From contig CALSBM010000001.1 in assembly GCA_943373175.1 (NCBI GenBank), forward strand, positions 1 through 64,000: a stretch of 64,000 nt of DNA, in the 5' to 3' direction. The position numbers were made by a program, and so were the translations under genes. The notes beneath the pieces were generated by a model. It searched no databases and was not told the DNA's origin. It saw only the letters and a list, made by a program, of their open reading frames with translations. Origin of the DNA: JAIXUI01 sp943373175. GTDB lineage: Bacteria; Bacteroidota; Bacteroidia; UBA7662; JAIXUI01. The first letter of the stretch is position 1, and the number at the start of each line of letters is the position of its first letter. Shown one piece after another: positions 42,064 through 51,459 of this stretch.

Positions 42064-43007
42064 TTGCTACCAAGCATTCTTTTTACCTTTGCTTTCGCAA
42101 TCATAAAAGCGGCTCGACCTCTATTAATTGGCGAATTTGCATGCTTTCTGAATCGGTCTGCTGCAAGCTTGAAAACCTGATTTCCTGTTATTTTAAACAA
42201 AGCTTCAAGTTGGCAAATGTGTAGATTGTGGTACATAACGCTAGCAACATAATAAGGTTTGTTTAACCAATAGTAAGTCCAGTATCCAGTATCGAATCTT
42301 GAGACTGCAGAAGCAACAGAAGCTTGACCTTGCTCAAATAATGTCTTTACCCACGGCTCATCAGTAACTTTGCTAAGCTCATAAAGTCCAAAAACAGTAT
42401 AAATATGTCCATTTAGAATGTACTTTCCGCCCTCTAAATACCATATTTCATTCCCATCAGGCAAATGACCATTTAATCCATGAGCCCCATAGGGGTATTC
42501 TAATGCTTTTGCCAGCTTTAGTGCCAAATCTAGGTACCGCTGTTCTTTAGTTAGAATAAAAGCACGGCTTAATACTGAAATAGCCTCGCCATTATTCATT
42601 GCACATGTTATTCCAGTAGTTTCAGACTCGTCTTCAAAGTCAAGAAGTACGGCAGAATTGTTGGGAACCTCAACAGCGGTTCTATGTATAAAGTCAGCAA
42701 CCTTGAGTATTCGGTTTGCGTGGCTTTGATCACCTGTCAATAAGTAAAGCTCCCATAGAGCAAAACAGAAACTACACATACCCGTGTAGAAATGAATCAA
42801 TTTTCCTCCCTTAAGAATAGGAAAAACGGGTATTCCTTCTGAATCAAATGCCGGATAATGTCCTTGAGCTATTCTGTCTTTAAATGAAAGAGGATATAAT
42901 CCTATTGGACTTTCTTTTAAGAATAAATGATTTTCAGCGTTTGAAAGCCTCCAATAGGTTTCAATTGGCTGAAAGTATAACAAAGTTTTTCTCAGATTCT
43001 CATTCAT
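42060..43007 (-). CDS. Glucuronyl C5-epimerase-like protein
   Basis: The 315-residue (alpha/alpha)-type protein has IGLYPLSFKDRIAQGHYPAF, EAISVLSRAFILTKEQRYLD, YILNGHIYTVFGLYELSK and YWTYYWLNKPYYVASVMYHN followed by LHICQLEALF. This fits the C-terminal domain of D-glucuronyl C5-epimerases, which convert GlcA to IdoA in heparosan-like chains. A uronic acid is expected here from the WbpB route. No signal peptide is evident, so it may act on the lipid-linked or nascent chain in the cytosol. Confidence 0.8.
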   Translation of the reverse strand: MNENLRKTLLYFQPIETYWRLSNAENHLFLKESPIGLYPLSFKDRIAQGHYPAFDSEGIPVFPILKGGKLIHFYTGMCSFCFALWELYLLTGDQSHANRILKVADFIHRTAVEVPNNSAVLLDFEDESETTGITCAMNNGEAISVLSRAFILTKEQRYLDLALKLAKALEYPYGAHGLNGHLPDGNEIWYLEGGKYILNGHIYTVFGLYELSKVTDEPWVKTLFEQGQASVASAVSRFDTGYWTYYWLNKPYYVASVMYHNLHICQLEALFKITGNQVFKLAADRFRKHANSPINRGRAAFMIAKAKVKRMLGSK

Positions 43008-44769
43008 TGGATACCGGGATGCTTAATGAGGTTTGTTTAAGCTTCAAAAGAAAATAACCCATATTTACAACTATGGGCATAAAATCAGGAAGTGCACAAA
43101 GTCTGTCAATTTGTATCGGAAGCTCTAATGATTTAACCTCTGCAATACAAGACTGTACAAGTTTAGATTTGGTGATTAAGTCGTTGAACAACCGATAAGA
43201 TCCGGGCTCAGAGAGTGGGCCAATTCGTTTGTTTACCCAAACACTTGGTGGAGTAAAATGCCTTAACCAAGGCTTAATTTTCATTTTTAAAGTTAATGGC
43301 TCTTCCGGATGTATTCCATAGTCTAAAGGTACTTTTGAAAGAGCGTTGTTTAATCTCACTACAAGGTCTTTTTCAAATGCAATAGAACTGCCTAACCAAG
43401 GGGTAAGACTATATGCAGAAATACTAACTAAGGGGTCAACAAATGGACTAGCAAACCACGCTAACCTGTTTTCAGCATTGTTTCTTGCGCCTAACCTATT
43501 GCCAATTAAAATTTCATTTAAGTACTTCTTTACTTCCTTATGAGAAATTTTATCAGAAGTCTCTGGTTTTATCTTTGACCAAACTTTTGCGCCAAGAATA
43601 TCAACAAAATTATCTTCCTCTTTTTTATTAGAAAACACCGGACCACAATAGTTCTTAGTAAGATGATATCTGACAAAATAATCCTTAGACCAACTACCAG
43701 ACAACATTCCCTCGAAATTTCGGTACTGCTCCCCACCAATTCCACTCAGCCCAAACAAACGGTCTCCCATTAAAGCCTTTTTGAATCGAGCAGTATTGTA
43801 ATCTTCAAACCATTGTGCGTGCATCCTTCCATGTCCATCAAAAAACTGAAAAGACTGCTCCATTACTTGGTTCAGTTGTTCATCATCCATATCTAATGGG
43901 TGAATCATCCAACCAGCTTTAAGCTTTAAGCCGACACACTCCGCAGCTCTTTGAGCTAATGGTTCGTCAATTACACGTTCCTTGCCTTTTCTTATTCTAC
44001 AATTAGTATAAACCTCAACAGGAGTTGGCCAGTGCTTAAGCGCTAATGCGAGATTTAGGCGGCTATCTAAGCCACCTGTTAGCCCGAGCAATGCGCCGTG
44101 TTTCTGTGCCAATGGACGGTAATCTTGGAAACATGCTTCAATACGTGATTGAGCATCACTTAACGCTTCATCTCTTGAACGAAACTCTAATTCCTCACTC
44201 GGTCTTTTACATACCCGTATTTGGACACCCGGGATTTCAGGAATTGAATTTGATTCAATTTTTTCTATTCCTTCTATTAAAGTTTGAGGCCCTATTTGTG
44301 TTCCCGTCAATAAAATCTCTTGAAAAGAAGTAAGATTAGGTGTCTTTGTTGATTTAGTTTCAGCAATTGCTAAGAACGATGTGGAAATATTAAGCGCATC
44401 TTTGTCGAAATAAAGATGTTGAACAACTGTAGCATCTAACCAAATTGAAAGTTTATGCTCATTATATACCAGTAAAGCAAATGTTCCTCTTACAGCTAGC
44501 TCATCAAAACAATTATTAAGAATATCACTTAACACAGAGGTTAGCGCTTCTTCGAATGCAAGTCCTTTGTAAATAAAAATGCCGCAAACAACCGCCTGAA
44601 ATCCATTTTTTGATATAGTGGTGCTACTTGGTACTAATATTTTGGGGGCAAGTAATAAAGTTTTACCTGCAACTAATCCTGCTGAAACAGCATTAATTCC
44701 TGCTGATTTCCATAAATTGGAAACCTTGTTTAAATGAGATTCTTCTCCCCAATAAAATCCGGCAAGCAT
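43000..44769 (-). CDS. Asparagine-synthase-like amidotransferase without the N-terminal Cys
   Basis: The 589-residue protein has an Ntn-like N-terminal domain starting MLAGFYWGEES, where the catalytic Cys2 of AsnB is absent (Leu), so glutamine hydrolysis is unlikely. The synthetase domain has the PP-loop GALLGLTGGLDSRLNLALAL (SGGxDS changed to TGGLDS) and a long C-terminal helical part. Such proteins are found in polysaccharide loci and probably make an amide using another nitrogen source. It shares an 8-bp overlap with the epimerase gene. Confidence 0.85.
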   Translation of the reverse strand: MLAGFYWGEESHLNKVSNLWKSAGINAVSAGLVAGKTLLLAPKILVPSSTTISKNGFQAVVCGIFIYKGLAFEEALTSVLSDILNNCFDELAVRGTFALLVYNEHKLSIWLDATVVQHLYFDKDALNISTSFLAIAETKSTKTPNLTSFQEILLTGTQIGPQTLIEGIEKIESNSIPEIPGVQIRVCKRPSEELEFRSRDEALSDAQSRIEACFQDYRPLAQKHGALLGLTGGLDSRLNLALALKHWPTPVEVYTNCRIRKGKERVIDEPLAQRAAECVGLKLKAGWMIHPLDMDDEQLNQVMEQSFQFFDGHGRMHAQWFEDYNTARFKKALMGDRLFGLSGIGGEQYRNFEGMLSGSWSKDYFVRYHLTKNYCGPVFSNKKEEDNFVDILGAKVWSKIKPETSDKISHKEVKKYLNEILIGNRLGARNNAENRLAWFASPFVDPLVSISAYSLTPWLGSSIAFEKDLVVRLNNALSKVPLDYGIHPEEPLTLKMKIKPWLRHFTPPSVWVNKRIGPLSEPGSYRLFNDLITKSKLVQSCIAEVKSLELPIQIDRLCALPDFMPIVVNMGYFLLKLKQTSLSIPVSNE

Positions 44770-45770
44770 TAATTTAATGATTTTCGCTCATTTTTAACTT
44801 GTAAAAACAAGCGTGCAAGTAAATATGGAATGGCCTTGGTTTTTTGGAACCTCATTTTATACTGATATTCCCCTCCCATCAAACGATAGAACGATTCTAC
44901 ACCTTTTAGCATTGATCCCTCAAAATCAAAACATCTACCACTCGAAAGAGCGAAATGAATTCCGTCCCAAAGGGCGTATAAATTGATGGTTTTGTAAATA
45001 GGGTGATCAACTCGAACTGAACCATTAATCAAATTATATACCCCTCGGTCATCATAGACCATTATTGATCCACTTAATGGCCCAAATTCTTCTGATTCAA
45101 TCAAAAGCGTTCGAGTAAAATCATGGTATTCACCTGAGAATATCCCTTCAAGAGTAGGTCTGTCAAAACTAAAACCATTTCGAGTCGCGGTCGTCTGATT
45201 CAAATCAAGGATAGGTGCAATATCACCATTCAAAGTAACTTTTAAATCTCCTTTTTGAACCGCCTCTTCAAGCTTTTTATATTCTCGGATTTTGTTCTTA
45301 TTCATGCCTGAAAGCCACTCTTCAAAAGGCTTATTCACAACATAAGTTACTCCCATAGTTGAATTAAAGCCTTTCCAATGAAAAGGGTGAATAAACACAC
45401 CGTCAACAGCGTACATAAAATCCCAATGCGGGGATGAAGGCAAATTCTCAAGTAGAAAAAGTAGAATATCGTGCTCTTCTTGAACCGATTTCTTTTCCCA
45501 AGTTCGGCTTACCAAAGGCCCAGTAAAGGGCGTTAATGGAGGAACATGAAAGCCAATTTGCCTGTTCTTTATGTACGATAACCCAGCGTATCCGCCAACA
45601 ATGACCCCGTCTTTTTCAACCACAAAAACCGAAAGTGATCCCTTTATTCGTTTAAGCCATTGAGTGGTATGAAATAGTTTTCCTTGTGGGTGTAACTTTA
45701 CATACGCATCCCATTCGGCGTAACGATCCGGACCGTATTCCAAAAACGAAAAGTTTGATTTTCCTGCCAT
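44769..45770 (-). CDS. FemAB/GNAT-like transferase
   Basis: The 333-residue protein has WDAYVKLHPQGKLFHTTQWL near the start, KNKIREYKKLEEAV in the middle and FDFEGSMLKGVESFYRLMGG near the end, features of FemAB-like double-GNAT proteins. Members transfer amino acids or acyl groups. In a locus with ATP-grasp and adenylating enzymes, an aminoacyl transfer onto a sugar is a sensible guess, not shown by sequence. Confidence 0.82.
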   Translation of the reverse strand: MAGKSNFSFLEYGPDRYAEWDAYVKLHPQGKLFHTTQWLKRIKGSLSVFVVEKDGVIVGGYAGLSYIKNRQIGFHVPPLTPFTGPLVSRTWEKKSVQEEHDILLFLLENLPSSPHWDFMYAVDGVFIHPFHWKGFNSTMGVTYVVNKPFEEWLSGMNKNKIREYKKLEEAVQKGDLKVTLNGDIAPILDLNQTTATRNGFSFDRPTLEGIFSGEYHDFTRTLLIESEEFGPLSGSIMVYDDRGVYNLINGSVRVDHPIYKTINLYALWDGIHFALSSGRCFDFEGSMLKGVESFYRLMGGEYQYKMRFQKTKAIPYLLARLFLQVKNERKSLN

Positions 45771-45772
45771 TA

Positions 45773-46834
45773 CTAAGAAATTCCCTGATGGTATTTATAA
45801 AATTTCCGAACAGCTTCATCCAACAACAGTGGCTGATGTACCTGATGAAGCTTTAAATCAACTTGGTCGTTTCCTTCCAATAAGTAAAAGTATCCATCGG
45901 CACCATGTACAATGTCCCAGCCGATATAATTGATATAACTCAACCTACTATGAAGCGCACAAATTTCTTCTTTGAGTTTCTCCCATTCTGGAATTATTAC
46001 CCCTTCAATAGGACTTCCGGAATGTGGGTGAACAGGATAATGAGGCTTTTTCATGCCTTCAAACTTAGAGGCCGATGCCGCACCCATTTCACCTGTTTTA
46101 ACATCAATTGGCGCTGTATATCCTCCCATGGCACAATTGTCCACTGGAGCAGATTTATCATTCCCAATACGGTGTGCAGCAAAGCCTATGAATGACTTAC
46201 CGGTTTCCGGGTCTATCATAGACATTATTCGGATAGTGTTTACTGCATGGGCGTACAAATTGGACGTATATGCTCCTTGCTTAACAAAATCGCTTACCAG
46301 GTAGTTGTTCAAGGTATGAAGTCGATTCCTTAAATCATCTTCATTCAAAATGCTTCCATTCCAGTTGTAGCCTCGCTTCAAGGAATCAAAATAGATTTTC
46401 ACAATCCCAATTCCGCCATCGCCATCGATAGGCTTCAGGATGAGAGCATTTCCGGCTTGTAAATATTGCAGCGCTACTTCTTCTGTAAAATCGGACTCTG
46501 GTTTATAGGGGAGAAAACAACCCTGATAAATGAGCGTGTGTATTTTCGGAGCTTTAAAAAATGACCCTATTATTTCTGGAAATACTAACTTGTTGTTGAG
46601 TACCTGTGGATTCTTGTTTATTCTCGAGATTTTAAAATTCTCTTCGAAATCACTTATATAATTCTTTGGGTCATTTTCGGAAAGATTGAAAAGGATAAAA
46701 TTCTTCGGGAAAAATCCATTGAAATAACACCAAATCAGGTTTTTAATTCCAATAGGTTTTAAAAACTGAAAGAAGAACTTGGTAAATCTATATTGAAAAT
46801 ATAGTGGCAGTAAATACTTCTTCATACTATCCAT
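45773..46834 (-). CDS. Sugar-transfer-associated ATP-grasp protein
   Basis: The 353-residue protein has an ATP-grasp core: NALILKPIDGDGGIGIVKIY, VNTIRIMSMIDPETGKSFIG and YINYIGWDIVHGADGYFYLL with EGND. These match the 'sugar-transfer associated ATP-grasp' family. ATP-grasp enzymes ligate a carboxyl to an amine or similar group through an acyl phosphate. The start overlaps the CapK-like gene by 8 bp, so they are made together. Confidence 0.88.
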   Translation of the reverse strand: MDSMKKYLLPLYFQYRFTKFFFQFLKPIGIKNLIWCYFNGFFPKNFILFNLSENDPKNYISDFEENFKISRINKNPQVLNNKLVFPEIIGSFFKAPKIHTLIYQGCFLPYKPESDFTEEVALQYLQAGNALILKPIDGDGGIGIVKIYFDSLKRGYNWNGSILNEDDLRNRLHTLNNYLVSDFVKQGAYTSNLYAHAVNTIRIMSMIDPETGKSFIGFAAHRIGNDKSAPVDNCAMGGYTAPIDVKTGEMGAASASKFEGMKKPHYPVHPHSGSPIEGVIIPEWEKLKEEICALHSRLSYINYIGWDIVHGADGYFYLLEGNDQVDLKLHQVHQPLLLDEAVRKFYKYHQGIS

Positions 46835-48170
46835 TTAATTTATTAATCATCAGCCGGTGCTTTCCAGACGCACTTTGAACAAATTCATCAGAAACAAACA
46901 TGCTCACTTCAAAATCATCCCCTAACCGTTTTTTATACATCGCCTCTATATGTCTCAGTTCGTCGGCTGTTAGTGGATTTGACTCTTGAAATGGTATGTA
47001 TGGTATTTCTACTTTATCAATAGCTGTTTGCCAAAGCTGATATTTTTTAACCTTATGTGTCAAACCGGTAATCTGCATGGTCTGAGTTGCAATAATGGAA
47101 GATATTAGACTACCATCTTTTTTTCGAAACATATCGGCAGATCTTCCTGAAAGTTCTTCTATGGTGGAATACTTTCCAAACTCTCCAAGTTTGCCATTGT
47201 CTCCATTCAAATAACGCAGCAATGGTGTCTTCTTATTGAAAAGCGAACTTAATAAGAAAGCATTATCCAGCGGCAACTCAGGATGCTTGGTTGACTCGAT
47301 GTAAATAATCTCATCCGGGCTTATGTATCTGCCACCCATTGTGACTTGAAAACCCAAACAATTAATTTCTGCACAACCATAAAAAGCTTTCACGTCGCAA
47401 CCAAGCACGTCCTTAATAAACAATGCTTGTTCATCTGGCAACTGCTCGGCTGTTGTAAATGCGCCTTTAATCTTTAGCCCTTTATAATTAAGCTCCTTAG
47501 TTAAAACTGCAAGATTGTAAATTGAAGAAACATATCCCTGTACAAAGGTTTCACCTTGAGCCTTCACGGTATCCAAGTAGTGAATAGCCGTTTGTTTGTT
47601 GAAGTTGAAGGCCGGCAGAAACACCTCCCCTGATAAGGATTTCTTTATTTTATTTCGAAGTGTAGGTGAATTCTGACCCGACAAACTACCCCCGAAGAAT
47701 TTTACCATTTGATAGCCTGGTTGCCAACCCATCCATCTCAATCCTCGGTAATAGAAATAAAGATCATTCGTTCTGCATTGCTTATCTACTTCAATGTAAA
47801 TGGGTTCTCCTGTAGTTCCACCTGAGGTTCTTTTGATGCACTCGCTATCCGGAATATTTTCTACAATTAAATCATTCCTACGTGCTTTGATAATATCTTT
47901 TGTTAAGTATGGCAGTTTTTTCAGATCTGAAATCGATTTAAAATCCGAGACATTAAGCCCCAATTGTTGCGATAATTCACGATAATAGGAAGAATGTGTA
48001 AGCGCATGTTTAATTAAATCTTTGAACGCATCTTCACGCAATTGCAGAATACCGTTTCGATCTAGTTGCTCCGCTCGATCAAGAATTTTATTAGCTTTAT
48101 TCGCTTCCTTATTTGTAAGATGCTCATAAAACATAGCCGCATTAAAGGCAAGTGCTTTTATATTATTCAT
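46827..48170 (-). CDS. PaaK/CapK-like adenylating enzyme
   Basis: The 447-residue protein has the AMP-forming P-loop KRTSGGTTGEPIYIE, FVQGYVSSIYNLAVL and FYGCAEINCLGFQ, with LLRYLNGDNGKLGE near the end. It belongs to the phenylacetate-CoA ligase/CapK family common in capsule loci. It activates a carboxylic acid as an adenylate for transfer. With ATP-grasp, FemAB-like and AsnB-like neighbours it forms a probable amide- or ester-forming decoration module. Confidence 0.9.
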   Translation of the reverse strand: MNNIKALAFNAAMFYEHLTNKEANKANKILDRAEQLDRNGILQLREDAFKDLIKHALTHSSYYRELSQQLGLNVSDFKSISDLKKLPYLTKDIIKARRNDLIVENIPDSECIKRTSGGTTGEPIYIEVDKQCRTNDLYFYYRGLRWMGWQPGYQMVKFFGGSLSGQNSPTLRNKIKKSLSGEVFLPAFNFNKQTAIHYLDTVKAQGETFVQGYVSSIYNLAVLTKELNYKGLKIKGAFTTAEQLPDEQALFIKDVLGCDVKAFYGCAEINCLGFQVTMGGRYISPDEIIYIESTKHPELPLDNAFLLSSLFNKKTPLLRYLNGDNGKLGEFGKYSTIEELSGRSADMFRKKDGSLISSIIATQTMQITGLTHKVKKYQLWQTAIDKVEIPYIPFQESNPLTADELRHIEAMYKKRLGDDFEVSMFVSDEFVQSASGKHRLMINKLNG

Positions 48171-49300
48171 GCCAATGACCGTTGATAAAAGCGAATTAGC
48201 TCATCAAGTGCTCTTTCAAAATTATAGGTAGAACGAACAGCAGCTATTGCATTTGCTGAACATTGTTCGCGAGTTGACGCTTCTTTTAACAGAGAAATTG
48301 CAGCTTTGGCAATTGATTCCGGATTTTTAGAATCTACAACAGCTCCAGCCTTTGAATGATCCAGAACCTTTCTCACTTCGGGAAAATTTTCCCCTAAAAC
48401 AGCAAGGCCACAATACATATATTCATATAACCTGTTAGGTAAAGTAACGCGGTTATTCAAGTTGTCGTTATAGAAAACGCAGCCTATATGTGCTTTTGAA
48501 ACACGCTTAAAGTTTTCCAACCAGGGCAACATTCCCTCAGTTGCAAAGTTGGCCTCTACTCCTAGTGCTTTGGCTTTATCTTTAAGAACTTGTTCATAAG
48601 ATGCCGGGGTAAATCGGCCTACAAACATCATTTGTACATCTGGGATTTCCTTGGCAATCATCGGAAGTGCCTCAACTGCCTCTATACAATTTCTTGCCTC
48701 AGAATGCGACCCCGATGTAATAATAGTTGGACGGATATGTTTTTCCTTCGCCAACTCTACTCCTTCTAATCGTTTCAAATACGGAACATTATCCACAACT
48801 AATATAGGAACTCCTGAATTAATCATCTTCTGCCGCATGCTTTCCGTTACTACTGTAACCCCTGAAAGCATACCACAGAGTGTATTCTCTAACCAACGAT
48901 AAAAGCTAATCAAGGCTTTTCTTAAAACTCCCGGCAGAGGTAGTTTATCTACCCTTGACTCGTAATTCTCATGTATGTCAACAAAAACTTTAGCACCGCT
49001 AAGTTTTGCCCATATTCCCATGAGTATTAACATGTTTGGATTGTAGAAATGGTAAACATCGGCTTTGATAGTACGCATCTTTCTAAATGCATCAAACGGC
49101 CCAAAAATGTGTTTACCTACTCGAGAGCGTTGGGCTATGGCAACAATTTTTACTCCTTCAACTATTTTGTCTTGGTCTGCTGGTGCTACAAAATAGACAT
49201 CATGGCCTGATGCTGCCAAACCTACCGATGCTCGCTCAAAAATGCGGTCATCATTCCAGTCATGCATACTTGTGACATTGCAGATTGTCAATTTTTTCAT
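48167..49300 (-). CDS. GT4-type glycosyltransferase
   Basis: The 377-residue GT-B protein has ICNVTSMHDWNDDRIFERAS at the start, ASGHDVYFVAPAD, PTIITSGSHSEARNCIEA, and the C-terminal NRVTLPNRLYEYMYCGLAVLG with FPEVRKVLDHSKAG. It overlaps the CapK-like gene by 4 bp. Confidence 0.88.
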   Translation of the reverse strand: MKKLTICNVTSMHDWNDDRIFERASVGLAASGHDVYFVAPADQDKIVEGVKIVAIAQRSRVGKHIFGPFDAFRKMRTIKADVYHFYNPNMLILMGIWAKLSGAKVFVDIHENYESRVDKLPLPGVLRKALISFYRWLENTLCGMLSGVTVVTESMRQKMINSGVPILVVDNVPYLKRLEGVELAKEKHIRPTIITSGSHSEARNCIEAVEALPMIAKEIPDVQMMFVGRFTPASYEQVLKDKAKALGVEANFATEGMLPWLENFKRVSKAHIGCVFYNDNLNNRVTLPNRLYEYMYCGLAVLGENFPEVRKVLDHSKAGAVVDSKNPESIAKAAISLLKEASTREQCSANAIAAVRSTYNFERALDELIRFYQRSLA

Positions 49301-49395
49301 TCTTCTAAATTTTCAGATTGAACCGAGGATAACAACTTGAACGTTTTTAATTCTGGTTATCTTTTCAGTGATTCGATTCTATTCGGCGTTTTGTT

Positions 49396-50343
49396 TTACT
49401 CAGAAAGCACATTATAGGCTGCTTTTCCCTCCAAAAGTCTTAACGCATTCCGTGCAGCATTTCTTCGCAGTTCTAGGTACGCCTCCTGTGAATAATAGGA
49501 AGTATGTGGATTGATCATTAACCTTCCTGCTATTTCAGGGTCTCCTGATCGCCATAAATCAATAAGTGGTTCAGGTATTGGAGGCTCATGGACTAATACA
49601 TCTAACCCCACTTGATTAAGTTGGCCACTCAATAACCCGTCAAGTAAAATATTTAGGTTTTTAATTAAACCACCTCGTGCAGTATTTACTAACGAAGCAC
49701 CATGTTTCATCGATTTTATAAAATGCTCATCTACAAGACCTTTAGTTTTTACACTCAAAGGCGCGTGCAAAGTCACAATATCCGCTATAGCAAGCAACTC
49801 TTCAAGGTCATCTACCCTTTGAGTGCCTAACATCTTTTCATGGCCTCGTTCTTTATAAGGATCATAAATAATGGTTCTAAATTTAAGTGCATTACATTTC
49901 AAAACTACAGAGCCGCCAATTCTTCCTGCGCCAATTACACCAATAACAGTTTCGCTGTTTCGTTTGATTATTGGATTGATGTTTTCCTGCCAAACTTTTT
50001 CATAGCCCTTAGCTAAGTTATTATACTGACTGATTCCTCGGGCTATATTCATAATCATAGCAACGGCAGTGTCGGCAACCTCATCGGTGCCATAATCGGG
50101 ATTATTGCAACATATTATTTCTTTGCCCAATAAATAGGGAATATCAAGGGTATCATACCCTACGCCGTAACGTTGAACCGCTCTTACTGAAGGAAAATTT
50201 CTGAGATAGCCCTCATTAATATGTTCATGCCATACTAAAAGCACTTCTGTGTCAGAATTTGGGCCTATCCCAACTAAATCACCAAGTATTTCTCTCTCTA
50301 CACTGTCTTCAGAGAAATAATCTGTTATAGCAATCTTTGGCAT
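49396..50343 (-). CDS. D-2-hydroxyacid dehydrogenase family protein
   Basis: The 315-residue protein has GVIGAGRIGGSVVLKCNAL for NAD binding, SLVNTARGGLIKNLN with the catalytic Arg, and NPHTSYYSQEAYLELRR with the terminal His. It is of the C-terminal-binding-protein subtype. Substrates may be a hydroxyacid that is later attached to the glycan. A second, different member is at 59,715. Confidence 0.9.
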   Translation of the reverse strand: MPKIAITDYFSEDSVEREILGDLVGIGPNSDTEVLLVWHEHINEGYLRNFPSVRAVQRYGVGYDTLDIPYLLGKEIICCNNPDYGTDEVADTAVAMIMNIARGISQYNNLAKGYEKVWQENINPIIKRNSETVIGVIGAGRIGGSVVLKCNALKFRTIIYDPYKERGHEKMLGTQRVDDLEELLAIADIVTLHAPLSVKTKGLVDEHFIKSMKHGASLVNTARGGLIKNLNILLDGLLSGQLNQVGLDVLVHEPPIPEPLIDLWRSGDPEIAGRLMINPHTSYYSQEAYLELRRNAARNALRLLEGKAAYNVLSE

Positions 50344-50346
50344 TTT

Positions 50347-51408
50347 TTAAATCAGATTTCCAAAGGAATCAACCTGTCTAGTAACAATTCCTTCGGTGTT
50401 ATTAAGAAGTGAATAAATAGCGATTACATCGCTCACAGACTCTAATTTTGAATTTCGCAAAACAATGTGTGGAAATTCAAATGAAACAACGTTCGAATTA
50501 TAATGTATAGCATTCAATGTAAACAAAGCAGTAGAAAAAAATCCGGTAAATGTACCTGGAATTGTTTGTTCCCGAAGTGCAAATTCTAATGGAAGATTGA
50601 ATGACACTATCTCAACTATCTGTTCTACCTTTTTTTGAAATTCGGCTGATTGGCTTCTATGTGAGATATATTGAACTGTCTTTCCACTTGATTTATATTC
50701 TTTAACAATATTTTTAAGCGCATTTAAATATACATCTTCCTCTACAATGCCTTTGTCAACTATTTGTGATCCTACAAAAAAGACTTTGTTTGGATCTACA
50801 TTTTGTTCTTGATAGTATGACTTTAGTGTCTGCATCTGGTTGAGAACAACTTCGTCAAATTTACCTGCTTTAGCGGGGAATATGGTAAAAAACTGATATG
50901 CTTTGATAGGCTTTTTTAATCCTATATAAAATCGGAAAGCCAGTAAAGATTTCAGTAATTGTTTTCCAGTTGGAGAATGAAATCTTTGATGATCTAAGCC
51001 TTGTTTCCTACAAGCAAGAATATTAATAGTTGGAGTACCATCATCAACAATTATAGGCTTTGCTCCTTTGTAATTAATGGTTTGAAGGATTGCATATAGT
51101 ACAGGGTCGCCAATATTTCCTATTACTATTTGCTGAAATTCAATTTTATTGATAAACTTTTTAGCCGACAAATAGGCAAATCGCCAACTTCTCCAATCAG
51201 ATGGAGAATAGCCGGAAGACCTCAGAGGAAAGACTACTTTTTCAGACCAATAATTCTTTTCCAAAATTTGATCTATTCGTTCAAATCCGGCAAAAAAATC
51301 TGTAATAACTATTAACTTATTATCACTGAAGCGATCTGGAAATTGCGTAACCAACTCAATAGCATTGAGATACTGAGTAGGATTAGCAAGAATGAAAAGG
51401 GTAGTCAT
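50347..51408 (-). CDS. Polysialyltransferase-like (GT52/polyST) protein
   Basis: The 353-residue protein has AILQTINYKGAKPIIVDDGT, VQYISHRSQSAEFQKKVEQI, LPLEFALREQTIPGTFTGF with FFSTALFTLN. The VDDGT, YISHR and STAL features resemble bacterial sialyl/polysialyltransferases that use CMP-nonulosonate donors. The NeuB/C/A-like genes in this locus supply such donors, which supports the call. No close family signature was confirmed. Confidence 0.6.
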   Translation of the reverse strand: MTTLFILANPTQYLNAIELVTQFPDRFSDNKLIVITDFFAGFERIDQILEKNYWSEKVVFPLRSSGYSPSDWRSWRFAYLSAKKFINKIEFQQIVIGNIGDPVLYAILQTINYKGAKPIIVDDGTPTINILACRKQGLDHQRFHSPTGKQLLKSLLAFRFYIGLKKPIKAYQFFTIFPAKAGKFDEVVLNQMQTLKSYYQEQNVDPNKVFFVGSQIVDKGIVEEDVYLNALKNIVKEYKSSGKTVQYISHRSQSAEFQKKVEQIVEIVSFNLPLEFALREQTIPGTFTGFFSTALFTLNAIHYNSNVVSFEFPHIVLRNSKLESVSDVIAIYSLLNNTEGIVTRQVDSFGNLI

Positions 51409-51447
51409 TAAAAAAAATTCGGCCTGCTTATCGGAAATAAGCAGGCC
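51409..51447 (-). terminator. Internal intrinsic terminator
   Basis: GGCCTGCTTAT (51,421-51,431) pairs fully with ATAAGCAGGCC (51,437-51,447). On the - strand it is followed by GAATTTTTTTT (51,420-51,410). It lies between the GAPDH-like stop (51,460) and the polysialyltransferase-like start (51,408), so it would end or thin transcripts from the upstream part of the locus. Confidence 0.85.
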
Positions 51448-51459
51448 ATTTATAATTGA

